Positions 50,459 to 60,424 of a stretch of DNA of 64,000 bases are shown here, in pieces; the first letter of the stretch is position 1, and each line of letters opens with the position of its first letter. Both the position numbers and the translations under genes were made by a program. The notes beneath the pieces were generated by a model. It did not search any database. It was given only the letters and a program-made list of their open reading frames with translations, and had not been told where the DNA came from. The DNA comes from Prodigiosinella confusarubida (GTDB lineage Bacteria > Pseudomonadota > Gammaproteobacteria > Enterobacterales > Enterobacteriaceae), in contig NZ_CP025085.1 of assembly GCF_002847015.1 (NCBI RefSeq), positions 2,604,001 to 2,668,000 of the forward strand. Reading direction: 5' to 3'.

Positions 50459-51264
50459 CTCATACCTAAAATATCAATAATCTTGGCGGAAATTTCTTCC
50501 ACCGAATAATTGGTGGTATTGATGTATTTGATCTGATGCTGGCGGAATAATGCCTCCACTTCACTCAGCTCTATCCGGCATTGCCGTAAAGAGGCATAAC
50601 GGCTGTTACCTCGCCGCTCTTCGCGAATAGCGGACAGTCTCTCGGCATCAATAGTCAGGCCAAACAGCTTTTGCTGATAGGGTTTTAAGGCCTCCGGCAG
50701 GCGTAGGTTGTCCATATCGTCATCAATGAATGGATAATTGGCGGCACGGATTCCAAACTGCATAGCCAAATAAAGGCTGGTAGGCGTTTTGCCGCAGCGC
50801 GAAACACCCAACAAAATGACTTGGGCCTGATCAAGATTACGTAAAGAGATGCCATCGTCATGGGCCAACGTATAGTCAATTGCCGCGATGCGGGCGTCAT
50901 ATTTATTTAGATTACTGGCTGTCAGGCCGTGAGTCCGATTGGCGATCGGCATTGGAGCGATATTCAGCTCCTGTTGCAGTGGTGCCACCAGAGCCTGAAC
51001 AATGTCCTGACAAAACCCTTCACTGTTGACAATAATGTCCCGTACTGTGGGAGTCACTATGGAGTAGAATACCAGCGGACGGATACCGCTTTGATGATAG
51101 ATGGCATTAATCTGTTCACAGACTGCGCTGGCACGTGTTTCGCTTTCAACAAAAGGCAAGGTATAGCTAACCGCGTTGATCGGAAATTGTGAGAGCACGG
51201 CATGACCAATTGCTTCGGCAGTGATTGCCGTGCCATCTGATATATAAAACACACTTCTTTCCAC
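50443..51264 (-). CDS. ppsR: PEP synthase regulatory kinase/pyrophosphorylase PpsR
   Basis: 273 residues (E. coli 277). Bifunctional enzyme that inactivates PEP synthase by ADP-dependent phosphorylation of a Thr next to its catalytic His and reactivates it by phosphate-dependent removal. The P-loop [15 protein letters not shown] is near residue 153-167; the N-terminus [16 protein letters not shown] is typical (DUF299 family). Divergent from its target ppsA with 300 bases between the starts. Confidence 0.95.
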   Translation of the reverse strand: MERSVFYISDGTAITAEAIGHAVLSQFPINAVSYTLPFVESETRASAVCEQINAIYHQSGIRPLVFYSIVTPTVRDIIVNSEGFCQDIVQALVAPLQQELNIAPMPIANRTHGLTASNLNKYDARIAAIDYTLAHDDGISLRNLDQAQVILLGVSRCGKTPTSLYLAMQFGIRAANYPFIDDDMDNLRLPEALKPYQQKLFGLTIDAERLSAIREERRGNSRYASLRQCRIELSEVEALFRQHQIKYINTTNYSVEEISAKIIDILGMSRRMY

Positions 51265-51447
51265 AATCGCTCCTTACGCTTTTGTCTGGATACTAAAAAA
51301 TCTTCTGTGCTGTAAATTGAGTTTTCCGTCATGATTTTATTGAAACGGCATTTTATTATGTTCATGATTAGAATGCTATTCTTTTACAATATTCAGGTTT
51401 TCTCCTAATTAAGCAAAGAAAACCTGCCAGTGTAGTTTTTTTTCATA

Positions 51448-51463
51448 GGTTGATCGATTCACC
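51448..51463. promoter_or_regulatory. Cra (FruR)-like site upstream of ppsA
   Basis: The minus strand reads GGTGAATCGATCAACC, close to the Cra consensus (GCTGAATCGTTTCAGC type). It lies about 50 bases before the inferred ppsA transcription start (-10 candidate TATGCT at 51484-51489). Cra activates ppsA in E. coli. A palindrome CGCTGA/TCAGCG (51501-51521) follows in the leader. Confidence 0.65.
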
Positions 51464-51564
51464 TTTCCCGCATTTTTAAAACGCTATGCTACCCTAAAAG
51501 CGCTGATATCGATTCTCAGCGAACTCTTCCATACCCCAATTGTATGCAGAAAGGATTATTTTCG

Positions 51565-53943
51565 ATGTCCAATAACGGCCCTGATATGCGTAATGTCCTC
51601 TGGTATAACCAACTTGGTATGCACGATGTTGAGCGGGTGGGAGGCAAAAATGCTTCTCTGGGTGAAATGATTACCAACCTGTCTGAACTGGGCGTTGCTG
51701 TCCCCAATGGTTTCGCGACTACCGCCCAGGCGTTTAATGATTTTCTTAATCAAAGTGGGATTAACCAGCGTATTTATGAATTGCTGGATGGCACAGATGT
51801 GGATGACATTAGCCAACTGGCGAAAGCCGGGGCACAAATTCGTCAGTGGATTATTGATACGCCATTTCAGTCCGAGTTGGAACTGGCTATCTGTGAGGCT
51901 TATCAGCAACTGTCTGAGGGAGAAAACGACGCGTCCTTCGCCGTGCGCTCTTCAGCAACCGCAGAAGATATGCCAGATGCCTCTTTTGCCGGTCAGCAGG
52001 AAACTTTCCTTAATGTGCAAGGAATTGATGCCGTCATGACGGCGGTGAAACATGTATTCGCTTCCTTGTTTAACGATCGTGCCATTTCTTACCGTGTACA
52101 CCAGGGATATGACCATCGTGGTGTGGCATTATCTGCGGGTGTTCAACGTATGGTCCGCTCTGATCTGGCGGCATCCGGCGTGATGTTCACCATTGATACG
52201 GAATCCGGTTTTGACCAGGTCGTATTCATTACCGCTGCCTGGGGTCTGGGGGAGATGGTGGTGCAGGGAGCGGTTAATCCTGATGAATTTTACGTTCATA
52301 AACCCACTTTGCTGAAGGGTAAACCCGCTATTGTTCGTCGCACGATGGGCTCGAAAAAAATCCGTATGGTTTACGCTTCCAGCCAGGAACATGGTAAACA
52401 AGTCCGTATTGAAGATGTGCCAGAACAGCTCTCAGGACGTTTCTGCCTGAGTGATGAAGAGGTTCAGTCACTGGCGCACCAGGCATTGCTGATTGAGAAA
52501 CACTATGGACGCCCGATGGATATCGAATGGGCGAAAGATGGTCATAGCGGCAAGCTGTATATCGTTCAGGCTCGTCCGGAGACCGTGCGTTCAAACGGGC
52601 AGGTGATGGAGCGTTACAATATGCCAGAAGGTGGTGACATTCTGGTAGAAGGCCGAGCGATTGGTCACCGTATTGGTGCCGGCGAGGTCAAGATTGTCCA
52701 CGATATCAGTGAAATGCACCGTATCAATGCCGGTGATGTCCTGGTGACGGATATGACCGACCCGGATTGGGAGCCGATCATGAAGAAAGCGGCTGCCATT
52801 GTCACCAATCGTGGTGGGCGTACCTGCCATGCGGCGATCATTGCTCGCGAGTTGGGCATTCCGGCCGTGGTGGGATGTGGCGACGCCACCGAACGTTTGC
52901 ATAATGGACAAAAAGTCACGGTGTCTTGTGCGGAAGGTGATACTGGCTATGTTTACAAGGATGTACTGGATTTCACGGTGAAAAGTTCTCAAGTGGATGA
53001 AATGCCCACGTTGCCCTTGAAAATCATGATGAACGTGGGTAACCCGGATCGGGCTTTTGACTTTGCCTGCCTGCCGAATGAAGGTGTAGGTCTGGCTCGT
53101 CTGGAATTTATCATCAATCGCATGATCGGTGTTCATCCTCGCGCGTTACTGGAATTTGACCAGCAGACACCTGAATTACAACGTGAAATCAAAGCGTTGA
53201 TGCAGGGTTATAATGATCCTGTTGAGTTCTATGTCGAACGTTTGAAAGAGGGCATCGCTACGTTGGCGGCGGCTTTCTGGCCAAAACGTGTCATCGTGCG
53301 TCTATCCGACTTTAAATCTAATGAATATGCCAATCTGCTTGGTGGCGAGCGTTATGAGCCGGAAGAAGAAAACCCAATGCTGGGTTTCCGTGGTGCCGGG
53401 CGCTATGTGTCACCCGATTTCAAAGCGTGCTTTGCGCTGGAATGCGAAGCCGTCAAGCGGGTACGCAATCTGATGGGGTTAACCAACGTTGAAGTGATGA
53501 TCCCGTTTGTCCGGACTGTCGCTCAGGCTAAGGCTGTGGTTGAGGGCTTGGCGCATCAGGGTCTGCGCCGTGGTGAGGATGGGTTGAAGATTATCATGAT
53601 GTGTGAGATCCCCTCCAATGCACTGTTGGCGGAGGAGTTCTTGCAGTATTTTGATGGGTTCTCTATTGGTTCCAATGATATGACCCAGCTCGCTCTTGGC
53701 TTGGATCGTGATTCTGGCGTGGTGTCCGAGTTATTTGATGAACGTAATGACGCAGTAAAAGCCTTGTTGTCGATGGCCATCAAAGCGGCAAAAAAACAGG
53801 GTAAATACGTAGGGATCTGTGGTCAGGGACCTTCTGATCATGAAGATTTTGCTGCCTGGTTAATGGAACAAGGTATCGACAGTTTGTCTCTGAACCCGGA
53901 TACTGTGGTGCAAACCTGGTTAAACCTGGCTGAAACGCTCTAG
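51565..53943 (+). CDS. ppsA: Phosphoenolpyruvate synthase
   Basis: 792 residues from ATG 51565 (MSNNGPDM, the E. coli start and length); AAAGGA lies about ten bases upstream. Converts pyruvate and ATP to PEP, AMP and phosphate in gluconeogenesis. N-terminal ATP-grasp domain ([10 protein letters not shown] near residue 25), phosphohistidine domain with [14 protein letters not shown] near residue 415-428 (the His swivels; the Thr before Cys is the PpsR target), and a C-terminal PEP/pyruvate TIM barrel with catalytic Cys in GICGQGPSD near residue 752. Confidence 0.97.
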   Translation: MSNNGPDMRNVLWYNQLGMHDVERVGGKNASLGEMITNLSELGVAVPNGFATTAQAFNDFLNQSGINQRIYELLDGTDVDDISQLAKAGAQIRQWIIDTPFQSELELAICEAYQQLSEGENDASFAVRSSATAEDMPDASFAGQQETFLNVQGIDAVMTAVKHVFASLFNDRAISYRVHQGYDHRGVALSAGVQRMVRSDLAASGVMFTIDTESGFDQVVFITAAWGLGEMVVQGAVNPDEFYVHKPTLLKGKPAIVRRTMGSKKIRMVYASSQEHGKQVRIEDVPEQLSGRFCLSDEEVQSLAHQALLIEKHYGRPMDIEWAKDGHSGKLYIVQARPETVRSNGQVMERYNMPEGGDILVEGRAIGHRIGAGEVKIVHDISEMHRINAGDVLVTDMTDPDWEPIMKKAAAIVTNRGGRTCHAAIIARELGIPAVVGCGDATERLHNGQKVTVSCAEGDTGYVYKDVLDFTVKSSQVDEMPTLPLKIMMNVGNPDRAFDFACLPNEGVGLARLEFIINRMIGVHPRALLEFDQQTPELQREIKALMQGYNDPVEFYVERLKEGIATLAAAFWPKRVIVRLSDFKSNEYANLLGGERYEPEEENPMLGFRGAGRYVSPDFKACFALECEAVKRVRNLMGLTNVEVMIPFVRTVAQAKAVVEGLAHQGLRRGEDGLKIIMMCEIPSNALLAEEFLQYFDGFSIGSNDMTQLALGLDRDSGVVSELFDERNDAVKALLSMAIKAAKKQGKYVGICGQGPSDHEDFAAWLMEQGIDSLSLNPDTVVQTWLNLAETL

Positions 53944-53964
53944 TCCAGTTCACGTATAAAAACT

Positions 53965-54005
53965 AAAACCGCTCGTCAGCTATACGGCTACGGGCGGTTT
54001 TTTTA
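53965..54005 (+). terminator. ppsA terminator
   Basis: AAAACCGC / GCGGTTTT arms (53965-53972 with 53994-54001) with internal pairing, followed by a run of T. Confidence 0.85.
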
Positions 54006-54068
54006 TAGGTTAGCTGAAGTTTCGCTTTTTAACGGCTGACATGGCTCACAGACCATCGTCTTATGGAT

Positions 54069-54176
54069 AAAAAAAAGCCCATCTCAGGGGATGGGCAAAG
54101 ACTACACACAGCAATTCGTTACTGACTTTGACCAGGAGAAACCTTATTTGCAAACATTACGTTAACAATAGCGCCG
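54069..54176 (-). ncRNA. rprA: RprA small regulatory RNA
   Basis: The minus strand from 54120 reads AACGAATTGCTGTGTGTAG then TCTTTGCCCATC, identical to the 3' half of E. coli RprA as I recall it, followed by GATGGGC and eight T: the rho-independent end (stem 54077-54083 with 54090-54096). A -10 box TACTAT (54188-54183) puts the 5' end near 54176, giving about 108 nt against about 106 in E. coli. The 5' half differs from E. coli. RprA pairs with the rpoS leader to activate its translation and with csgD, with Hfq. The position beside ydiK matches E. coli. The 5' end is inferred. Confidence 0.9.
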
Positions 54177-54211
54177 GTATCCATAGTATGAATTTCAATC
54201 TGTAGAGTCAT

Positions 54212-54225
54212 TAAGAATCATCCCA
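54212..54225. promoter_or_regulatory. Rcs box of rprA (proximal)
   Basis: TAAGAATCATCCCA matches the RcsB/RcsAB box (TAAGAATATTCCTA) at 11 of 14 positions and is centred about 42 bases upstream of the inferred rprA start. RcsB activates rprA in E. coli. Confidence 0.7.
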
Positions 54226-54241
54226 ATGGTTAATGTTTTTT

Positions 54242-54255
54242 TAAGAATTATTTTA
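54242..54255. promoter_or_regulatory. Second Rcs-box-like element
   Basis: TAAGAATTATTTTA keeps the first half of the Rcs box (TAAGAAT) but not the TCCTA half. Weak on its own; counted because of its neighbours. Confidence 0.35.
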
Positions 54256-54325
54256 GTAACTGCAAAGTATGTTCAAAATATTTAGCATAAAACAAAATAA
54301 ACAGATCTAAAAAAAGAATAACCAT

Positions 54326-54339
54326 TGGGAATAATCTTA
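54326..54339. promoter_or_regulatory. Third, distal Rcs-box-like element
   Basis: The minus strand reads TAAGATTATTCCCA, matching the Rcs box at 12 of 14 positions, about 155 bases upstream of the inferred rprA start and 98 bases from the end of ydiK. Confidence 0.5.
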
Positions 54340-54436
54340 TATTGATTAGATTAATTTATCATTTGTGAGATTATCGGGGGAGTAACCCCCGAAATGTAAA
54401 ATGAGGCGTATTTAATTCCTTGTGCACAAAATGTTG

Positions 54437-55540
54437 CTATTTTTTGCCTGTATTTTTAACGCTAGTTAAGCTCGGTGGTTCAGGAGCTTCCTGCATCCAT
54501 GCGGACAGGAGACGATAAGACACTGCCAATACTACCGGGCCGATGAATATGCCTATCATGCCAAAAGCCAGCAAACCACCGATAACGCCCGATAAGATCA
54601 GTAACATTGGTAAATCAGCCCCCATGCGAATCAATAGAGGGCGGATGACATTATCCAGCGTACCAACGATACAGCTCCAGACCAACAGCACCGTGCCCCA
54701 GGTGGTATCACCACTCCAATACAGCCAGATAATCGCCGGGATTAGTACCAATAGTGGCCCAAGTTGCGCAACACAGCACAGGAACATCAGAACAGTTAAC
54801 AGTGTGGTATAGGGAATACCCGATAGTGAGAGTCCTATACCTCCAAGCAGAGACTGTACGATTGCGGTCACTACTACGCCGAGAGCAACGGCTCGAATGG
54901 CTTGCGCGGCAAGGATCACCGCAGTGTCGCCGCGCTGTTTACCCAGACGGATCGCAAAGCGTCGCACGCCCAACGCTACCTGATCGCCCTTGATGTAGAG
55001 CAAGACGCTGAATATGACCATTAGGGCGCAGTGCATCAGAAAACGGCCAATGTGCGCGGCTTGCTCTACTATCCAGGTGGCTGTTCTGCCGATGTAAGGC
55101 TGAACCTTTGCCATTAACGCGCTGCCACCACTGTGTACCAGCGTCTGCCAACTGCTGTAAAGTTTATCGCCAATCAGTGGGATGGATTCCAGCCATTGCA
55201 GTGATGGCGGTGTCATCTTCTGTTGACTGGATGCCCATTTGATCAATGCCGCGCTATTATCAATTATGCTACTCACCAGAATGGAGGTCGGGATGACAAA
55301 CAGCAGAATCAACAACAGTGTCATCACGATAACGGCCAGGGGACGGTATCCCCACAATATATGTTGAAGGCGAATTAACAGTGGCCAGGTCGCAATTACC
55401 ACCATGCTGGCCCAGGCAAACCCTAGAATGAACGGTTGCACCACCCAGAAACAGGCAATAATCATAATAGCGATGAACAGCAGGCTGAATAATATTCGGG
55501 TGATATCAAAGTGCTGAGGTTGAGGCTGAGACTGTTTCAT
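54437..55540 (-). CDS. ydiK: AI-2E family membrane protein YdiK
   Basis: 367 residues from ATG 55540 (an in-frame TTG lies one codon earlier). Seven to eight hydrophobic segments in the AI-2E/YdiK-PerM-TqsA pattern: two N-terminal pairs, a soluble stretch around residues 100-150, then a C-terminal bundle with the conserved TTWGTVLLVWSCIVGTLDNVIRP segment near residue 275-295. The substrate is not known. It lies next to rprA as in E. coli and is divergent from ydiJ across 290 bases with no other gene. Confidence 0.9.
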   Translation of the reverse strand: MKQSQPQPQHFDITRILFSLLFIAIMIIACFWVVQPFILGFAWASMVVIATWPLLIRLQHILWGYRPLAVIVMTLLLILLFVIPTSILVSSIIDNSAALIKWASSQQKMTPPSLQWLESIPLIGDKLYSSWQTLVHSGGSALMAKVQPYIGRTATWIVEQAAHIGRFLMHCALMVIFSVLLYIKGDQVALGVRRFAIRLGKQRGDTAVILAAQAIRAVALGVVVTAIVQSLLGGIGLSLSGIPYTTLLTVLMFLCCVAQLGPLLVLIPAIIWLYWSGDTTWGTVLLVWSCIVGTLDNVIRPLLIRMGADLPMLLILSGVIGGLLAFGMIGIFIGPVVLAVSYRLLSAWMQEAPEPPSLTSVKNTGKK

Positions 55541-55829
55541 CAATGAATGTTACCTCTGTAGGCCGGTACGATGCCTGATATTATCTCGTGCCGGCAAAAC
55601 GATGAAAAATGAGAATAATTTATCATGCGTGATTTCCCGCAGTTTGGACAGGACGTTCACGTATTTACAAGTAGCGATGGCTAAACACTAGTATAAGTTT
55701 TTGCGCATACATTGGCGCATATCGCAGTGAAATATGATAAAACAAATTGAGTTCGGTCATGATGTAAACGCATCAGCCCGACAATGATTGTATTGGCAAA
55801 CACCTCTCGCACGGACAGAGTCAAAAATA

Positions 55830-58800
55830 ATGATCCCACAGATCACCCAAGCACCCGGACTTGTTCAACCGGTGCTTAACTTTTTGGAAGCATTGAAGCA
55901 AAACGGGTTTACGGGCGATATCGCCACTGACTATGCTGATCGCCTGACGATGGCGACAGATAACAGTATTTACCAGTTATTGCCGGACGCGGTGGTTTTT
56001 CCCCGTTCGACGGCAGATGTGGCGTTGTTAGCCCGGCTGGCTGGCGACCCACATTTCCTGGAATTAACGTTCACACCTCGTGGCGGCGGTACTGGCACCA
56101 ATGGTCAGGCGCTGAATCAGGGGGTTGTGGTGGACATGTCCCGCTATATGAACCGAATTCTGGAAATCAATCCTGAGCAAGGTTGGGTACGCGTAGAAGC
56201 TGGGGTTATCAAAGATCAGCTAAATCAGTATCTCAAACCATTCGGTTATTTCTTTGCACCGGAACTCTCCACCAGCAATCGCGCTACGCTGGGCGGCATG
56301 ATTAATACCGATGCCTCCGGACAGGGGTCGTTGGCCTACGGCAAAACGTCTGATCATGTTCTTGGGTTGCGGGCCATATTGCTTGGCGGCGACATGCTCG
56401 ATACGCAGGCCATGCCGGTAGCGTTGGCCGAACAACTGGCGAGAGAAAATTCTCCGCTCGGTCGGATTTATCATACCGTATTGCATCGTTGTCGCGAGCA
56501 ACGGCAATTTATCGTAGAAAAATTCCCCAAGCTCAATAGATTCCTGACGGGTTACGATTTGCGTCATGTTTTCAGCGATGACATGCAAACGTTTGACCTC
56601 ACCCGTATTCTGACTGGGGCCGAAGGTACACTGGCGTTTATCACTGAGGCAAAACTGGATATCACCCGTCTACCCAGAATACGGCGGTTGGTGAATGTAA
56701 AATATGACTCTTTCGATTCCGCCTTGCGTAGTGCGCCCTTTATGGTAGAGGCACAGGCGTTGTCGGTGGAAACGGTCGATTCCAAAGTGTTGAATCTGGC
56801 ACGGGAAGACATTGTGTGGCATTCGGTCAGTGAATTGATTGCCGATATCCCCGGTCAGGAGATGCTTGGCCTGAATATTGTGGAATTTGCTGGTGATGAC
56901 GAAGCATTGATTGATACTCAGGTCAACGGGCTGTGCCAGCGTTTGGATACACTATTGCATCACCGTGAGGCGGGCATTATTGGTTATCAGGTCTGCCACG
57001 ATCTCGTGGGTATTGAACGTATTTACGCGATGCGTAAAAAAGCCGTTGGTCTGCTGGGGAATAGCAAAGGGTTGGCAAAGCCAATTCCGTTTGCGGAAGA
57101 TACCTGTGTTCCACCGCAGCATCTGGCGGATTATATTGCGGAATTCCGTGCTTTGCTGGACAGCCATAACCTGACTTATGGCATGTTTGGCCATGTTGAT
57201 GCTGGCGTGTTACATGTTCGTCCCGCATTGGATATGTGCGATCCGCAGCAGGAGATCCTGATGAAGCAGCTTTCTGACCAGATTGTCGAACTGACGGCAA
57301 AATATGGCGGTTTGTTGTGGGGGGAACATGGCAAAGGATTCCGTGCCGAATACAGTCCGGCGTTCTTTGGCCCGGAATTGTATGATGAGTTGCGCCGAAT
57401 AAAAGCCGCGTTTGATCCGGATAACCGGTTAAATCCCGGGAAAATCTGTGCGCCCCTGGGTGTTGACGCGCCGATGATGAAAGTGGATGCGGTTAAACGT
57501 GGGACTTATGACCGGCGTATTCCACTGGCGGTGCGTAGTGCGTTTCGTGGGGCCATGGAATGTAATGGCAATGGGCTTTGTTTCAATTTCGACGCCCGTA
57601 GCCCAATGTGTCCATCAATGAAAATTACCGGTAACCGTATTCACTCACCGAAAGGTCGGGCCTCGTTGGTACGGGAATGGTTGCGCCTGCTGACTGAGCA
57701 GGGCGTTGACCCTTTGACCCTGGAACAGCAGTTATCGCAGCAGCGGATGAGCCTGCGGAGCTTGATTCATAAAACCCGTAACACCTGGTATGCCCGTCAG
57801 GGAAATTATGATTTCTCCCATGAGGTAAAAGAGGCGATGTCGGGATGTCTGGCCTGTAAGGCCTGCTCGACCCAATGCCCGATCAAGATTGACGTTCCCA
57901 GTTTTCGGGCACGTTTTCTACAGCTTTACCATACTCGCTATCTGCGTCCGGCCAGAGATTATCTGGTTGCGGGGGTGGAAAGTTATGCGCCATTAATGGC
58001 CCGTAGTCCCAAGACATTTAATTTTTTCCTGAAACAGCCGTGGCTTAGTGCCTTAAGCCGTAAGTATATCGGAATGGTCGATTTACCACTGCTTTCGTCG
58101 CCCTCATTGCATCAGGTATTTGCCGGGCACCAGGCAATGGCAACCACGCTGGAACAACTAGAACAGATGTCGCCGCAGATGCGGGCCGACTATGTGCTGA
58201 TTGTACAGGATCCCTTCACCAGTTATTACGATGCGCAGGTAGTGGCAGATTTTGTCCGTCTGGTGGAAAAACTGAATCTGAAGCCGGTCTTGCTGCCGTT
58301 TTCCCCGAACGGTAAAGCACAGCATATCAAAGGGTTCTTGCAGCGTTTTGCTAAAACAGTCACGAAAACCGCAGAGTTTCTTAATCGGGTTGCCCGCCTG
58401 GATTTGCCCATGGTTGGTGTCGATCCGGCGCTGGTTTTATGTTACCGGGATGAATATCGGGAAGTGTTAGGAGATAAACGTGGTGATTTTCAGGTGTTGC
58501 TGGTTCATGAATGGTTAACGGATGTTCTGGCTGATAAAGCGCCCCAGCCCTTGAACGGTGATCCTTGGTATCTGTTTGGTCACTGTACGGAAACAACGGC
58601 GTTGCCTGTTAGTTCACAGCAATGGTCGGCTATTTTCGCCCGCTTTGGCGCGACGTTGGAGAATATAAGTGTCGGGTGTTGTGGCATGGCGGGAACCTAT
58701 GGTCATGAGAGCAAAAATCTGGTCAATTCTCAGGGAATTTATAGCTTGTCATGGCAACCGGCTTTGCAACGACTACCTCAGCAGCGTTGTCTTACCACAG

Positions 58801-58883
58801 GATACTCCTGTCGCAGTCAAGTGAAACGGATGGAGGGCAGCGGTTTGCGGCATCCTTTACAAGCATTGTTGGAGTTAGTGTGA
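55830..58883 (+). CDS. ydiJ: FAD/4Fe-4S D-2-hydroxyglutarate dehydrogenase-like YdiJ
   Basis: 1017 residues from ATG 55830 (MIPQITQAPG, the E. coli start; E. coli 1018). N-terminal PCMH FAD domain (FTPRGGGTGTNGQ near residue 82-95), FAD-oxidase C-terminal domain with VDAGVLHVRP near residue 455, then an iron-sulfur region with CLACKACSTQCP near residue 675 and a CCG domain with SVGCCGMAGTYGHE near residue 950. E. coli YdiJ oxidises D-2-hydroxyglutarate. The menI start overlaps its stop by one base, so the two are coupled. Confidence 0.93.
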   Translation: MIPQITQAPGLVQPVLNFLEALKQNGFTGDIATDYADRLTMATDNSIYQLLPDAVVFPRSTADVALLARLAGDPHFLELTFTPRGGGTGTNGQALNQGVVVDMSRYMNRILEINPEQGWVRVEAGVIKDQLNQYLKPFGYFFAPELSTSNRATLGGMINTDASGQGSLAYGKTSDHVLGLRAILLGGDMLDTQAMPVALAEQLARENSPLGRIYHTVLHRCREQRQFIVEKFPKLNRFLTGYDLRHVFSDDMQTFDLTRILTGAEGTLAFITEAKLDITRLPRIRRLVNVKYDSFDSALRSAPFMVEAQALSVETVDSKVLNLAREDIVWHSVSELIADIPGQEMLGLNIVEFAGDDEALIDTQVNGLCQRLDTLLHHREAGIIGYQVCHDLVGIERIYAMRKKAVGLLGNSKGLAKPIPFAEDTCVPPQHLADYIAEFRALLDSHNLTYGMFGHVDAGVLHVRPALDMCDPQQEILMKQLSDQIVELTAKYGGLLWGEHGKGFRAEYSPAFFGPELYDELRRIKAAFDPDNRLNPGKICAPLGVDAPMMKVDAVKRGTYDRRIPLAVRSAFRGAMECNGNGLCFNFDARSPMCPSMKITGNRIHSPKGRASLVREWLRLLTEQGVDPLTLEQQLSQQRMSLRSLIHKTRNTWYARQGNYDFSHEVKEAMSGCLACKACSTQCPIKIDVPSFRARFLQLYHTRYLRPARDYLVAGVESYAPLMARSPKTFNFFLKQPWLSALSRKYIGMVDLPLLSSPSLHQVFAGHQAMATTLEQLEQMSPQMRADYVLIVQDPFTSYYDAQVVADFVRLVEKLNLKPVLLPFSPNGKAQHIKGFLQRFAKTVTKTAEFLNRVARLDLPMVGVDPALVLCYRDEYREVLGDKRGDFQVLLVHEWLTDVLADKAPQPLNGDPWYLFGHCTETTALPVSSQQWSAIFARFGATLENISVGCCGMAGTYGHESKNLVNSQGIYSLSWQPALQRLPQQRCLTTGYSCRSQVKRMEGSGLRHPLQALLELV

Positions 58884-59305
58884 TGCTGTGGAAAAGAGAT
58901 ATCGATCTGGTGCAGTTTAACCAGCAAAGTATGGGTTGCATGTTGGGACACCTGGGGATCCGTCTGACACATATTACGGATGATACGCTGGAGGGCATTA
59001 TGCCGGTGGATAACCGAACCCAACAGCCATTCGGTCTGTTGCATGGTGGAGCGTCAGTAACACTGGCAGAATCACTGGGATCGATAGCGGGTTATCTATG
59101 CACGGAAGGCGTTCAACAGGTGGTGGGCGTTGAGATCAACGCCAATCATCTGCGCGCGGTTAGTGAAGGAGAAGTGCGCGGCGTTTGCCGTGCGTTGCAC
59201 GTGGGCAGAAGACATCAGGTCTGGCAGATAGATATCTTCGACCCAGTAGGTCGATTGTGTTGTTCGTCACGCCTCACCACGGCGGTGCTTACACCGGACG
59301 AATAA
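58883..59305 (+). CDS. menI: 1,4-dihydroxy-2-naphthoyl-CoA hydrolase MenI (YdiI)
   Basis: 140 residues (E. coli 136). Hotdog-fold thioesterase that releases dihydroxynaphthoate in menaquinone synthesis. Start ATG 58883 overlaps the ydiJ stop (TGATG); earlier in-frame starts lie within ydiJ. The catalytic segment FGLLHGGASVTLAES (about 49-63, with the acid Glu at its end) and VGVEINANHLRAV are conserved, and RLCCSSRLTTAVL is the family ending. Confidence 0.95.
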   Translation: MLWKRDIDLVQFNQQSMGCMLGHLGIRLTHITDDTLEGIMPVDNRTQQPFGLLHGGASVTLAESLGSIAGYLCTEGVQQVVGVEINANHLRAVSEGEVRGVCRALHVGRRHQVWQIDIFDPVGRLCCSSRLTTAVLTPDE

Positions 59306-59404
59306 GCCCTCCACCTGGCCCATTACAGTTTAGGTAAACGCACGAAAATACCCGGGATGCCTACGGGATGGGCGCTCTCCAGGTAATTATTATCGTGTTT
59401 CTAG

Positions 59405-59443
59405 CATCATCGATCTCTTTAACCAATCGATGATGTATTTTTA
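59405..59443 (+). terminator. ydiJ-menI terminator
   Basis: A perfect 10-bp stem (CATCATCGAT / ATCGATGATG) followed by TATTTTTA, about 100 bases after the menI stop. Confidence 0.8.
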
Positions 59444-59960
59444 TCAATCCCCGCAAGTGATGGCAGTTATTGCCATATTTATGACTTGATTTCACCATTC
59501 TCATACCAGTCAGATGATAATGTTTGGGCTGATCAATACTGCTGTTAGATCGATTTAACAGTAATTCAGCCATATCGAACTCCAACGTGGTATTACGGCG
59601 TTTTCGTCCATGTTTATCAATACGCTGCCAGAGGTTAAAACTGATCGTTCGAGTGATCTCTTCCGAGTCTGTTTTCTATATTCCTCCTCTTATCATGTTT
59701 CACGGACATAATATTATCGGTGGTCGGTATTATTTTCCCTGTTTATAAAATAGATATTGCCTATGAATACTGTGATTTTTACATGGAAATTCGAACTATT
59801 AAAGTGAGTCATATTCGTGATTTTTCTAATTTTTTATTAGTAATCAATGAATTATTTATCATGGCGCCAGAAGTCAATGGCTTGTCATGTTGGCAGAAGA
59901 CTTTCCCATAATCGGGATAACACTGTAGCTGGATCAAAGCCCCAAAGATCACGTGGTTGA
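59444..59960. other. Intergenic region menI-sufA
   Basis: About 520 bases, A+T-rich toward sufA. Short frames on both strands (for example minus 59361-59585, which crosses the menI terminator, and plus 59720-59911) have no recognisable features. The right part is the suf regulatory region. Confidence 0.5.
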
Positions 59961-59963
59961 AGC

Positions 59964-59976
59964 AATAATCATTATC
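59964..59976. promoter_or_regulatory. Fur-like box upstream of sufA
   Basis: AATAATCATTATC, with ATGATT a few bases further, matches the core of the Fur consensus (GATAATGATAATCATTATC). Fur represses the suf operon under iron sufficiency in E. coli. It lies 60 bases before the sufA start chosen here. Confidence 0.65.
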
Positions 59977-60035
59977 ACCAATGATTAGGGTAGTACGGCG
60001 TGAAATGGGAAACAGAGATGAATGAGGTAATCCCA

Positions 60036-60410
60036 ATGCAAGCGGACGATAAAGTAGAAATGTTTTCACTGGCGGAGAATACCTGGCAAGGATTGACCCT
60101 GACGGAAAGTGCGGCGTCCCATATTCTGAAACTGATGCGGCAGGGACATGAGGTACAGGGTATACGACTTGGCGTTAAGCCATCGGGATGTGCCGGTTTT
60201 GGTTATGTTCTGGATCTGATTAATCAACCCAACGCAGGCGACCTGGTGTATGAGCGTGATGGTGCGCGGTTGTATGTTCCGTTGGACGCGATGCCTTTTA
60301 TCGACGGTACTGAAGTGGATTTTGTCCATGAAGGTCTGAATCAGGTATTTAAATTCACCAATCCAAAAGCTCAACATGCCTGCGGGTGTGGAGAAAGTTT
60401 TGGCCTCTAA
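60036..60410 (+). CDS. sufA: Fe-S cluster carrier SufA
   Basis: 124 residues from ATG 60036, chosen because GAGG lies eight bases upstream and the length fits E. coli SufA (122); GTG 60000 and ATG 60018 are in-frame alternatives. A-type carrier that receives clusters from SufBC2D and passes them to apoproteins. The three cluster cysteines are C52 (SGCAGFG) and C116, C118 (CGCGESFG). First gene of sufABCD, with the Fur-like box upstream. sufB begins 14 bases after its stop. Confidence 0.94.
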   Translation: MQADDKVEMFSLAENTWQGLTLTESAASHILKLMRQGHEVQGIRLGVKPSGCAGFGYVLDLINQPNAGDLVYERDGARLYVPLDAMPFIDGTEVDFVHEGLNQVFKFTNPKAQHACGCGESFGL

Positions 60411-60424
60411 GCGGTGATGCGATC

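Noticed and set aside
54120-54210. Short minus-strand frame (MTLQIEIHTMDTG...) overlapping rprA
   Set aside because: Its ATG lies upstream of the inferred RprA 5' end, between the -10 and -35 region, so the RNA would not carry the start.
59361-59585. 74-codon minus-strand frame downstream of menI
   Set aside because: It crosses the strong menI terminator, lacks an ATG at its beginning and a ribosome site, and resembles no family I know.
59720-59911. 63-codon plus-strand frame upstream of sufA
   Set aside because: Falls in the A+T-rich suf control region and has no ribosome site or family likeness.
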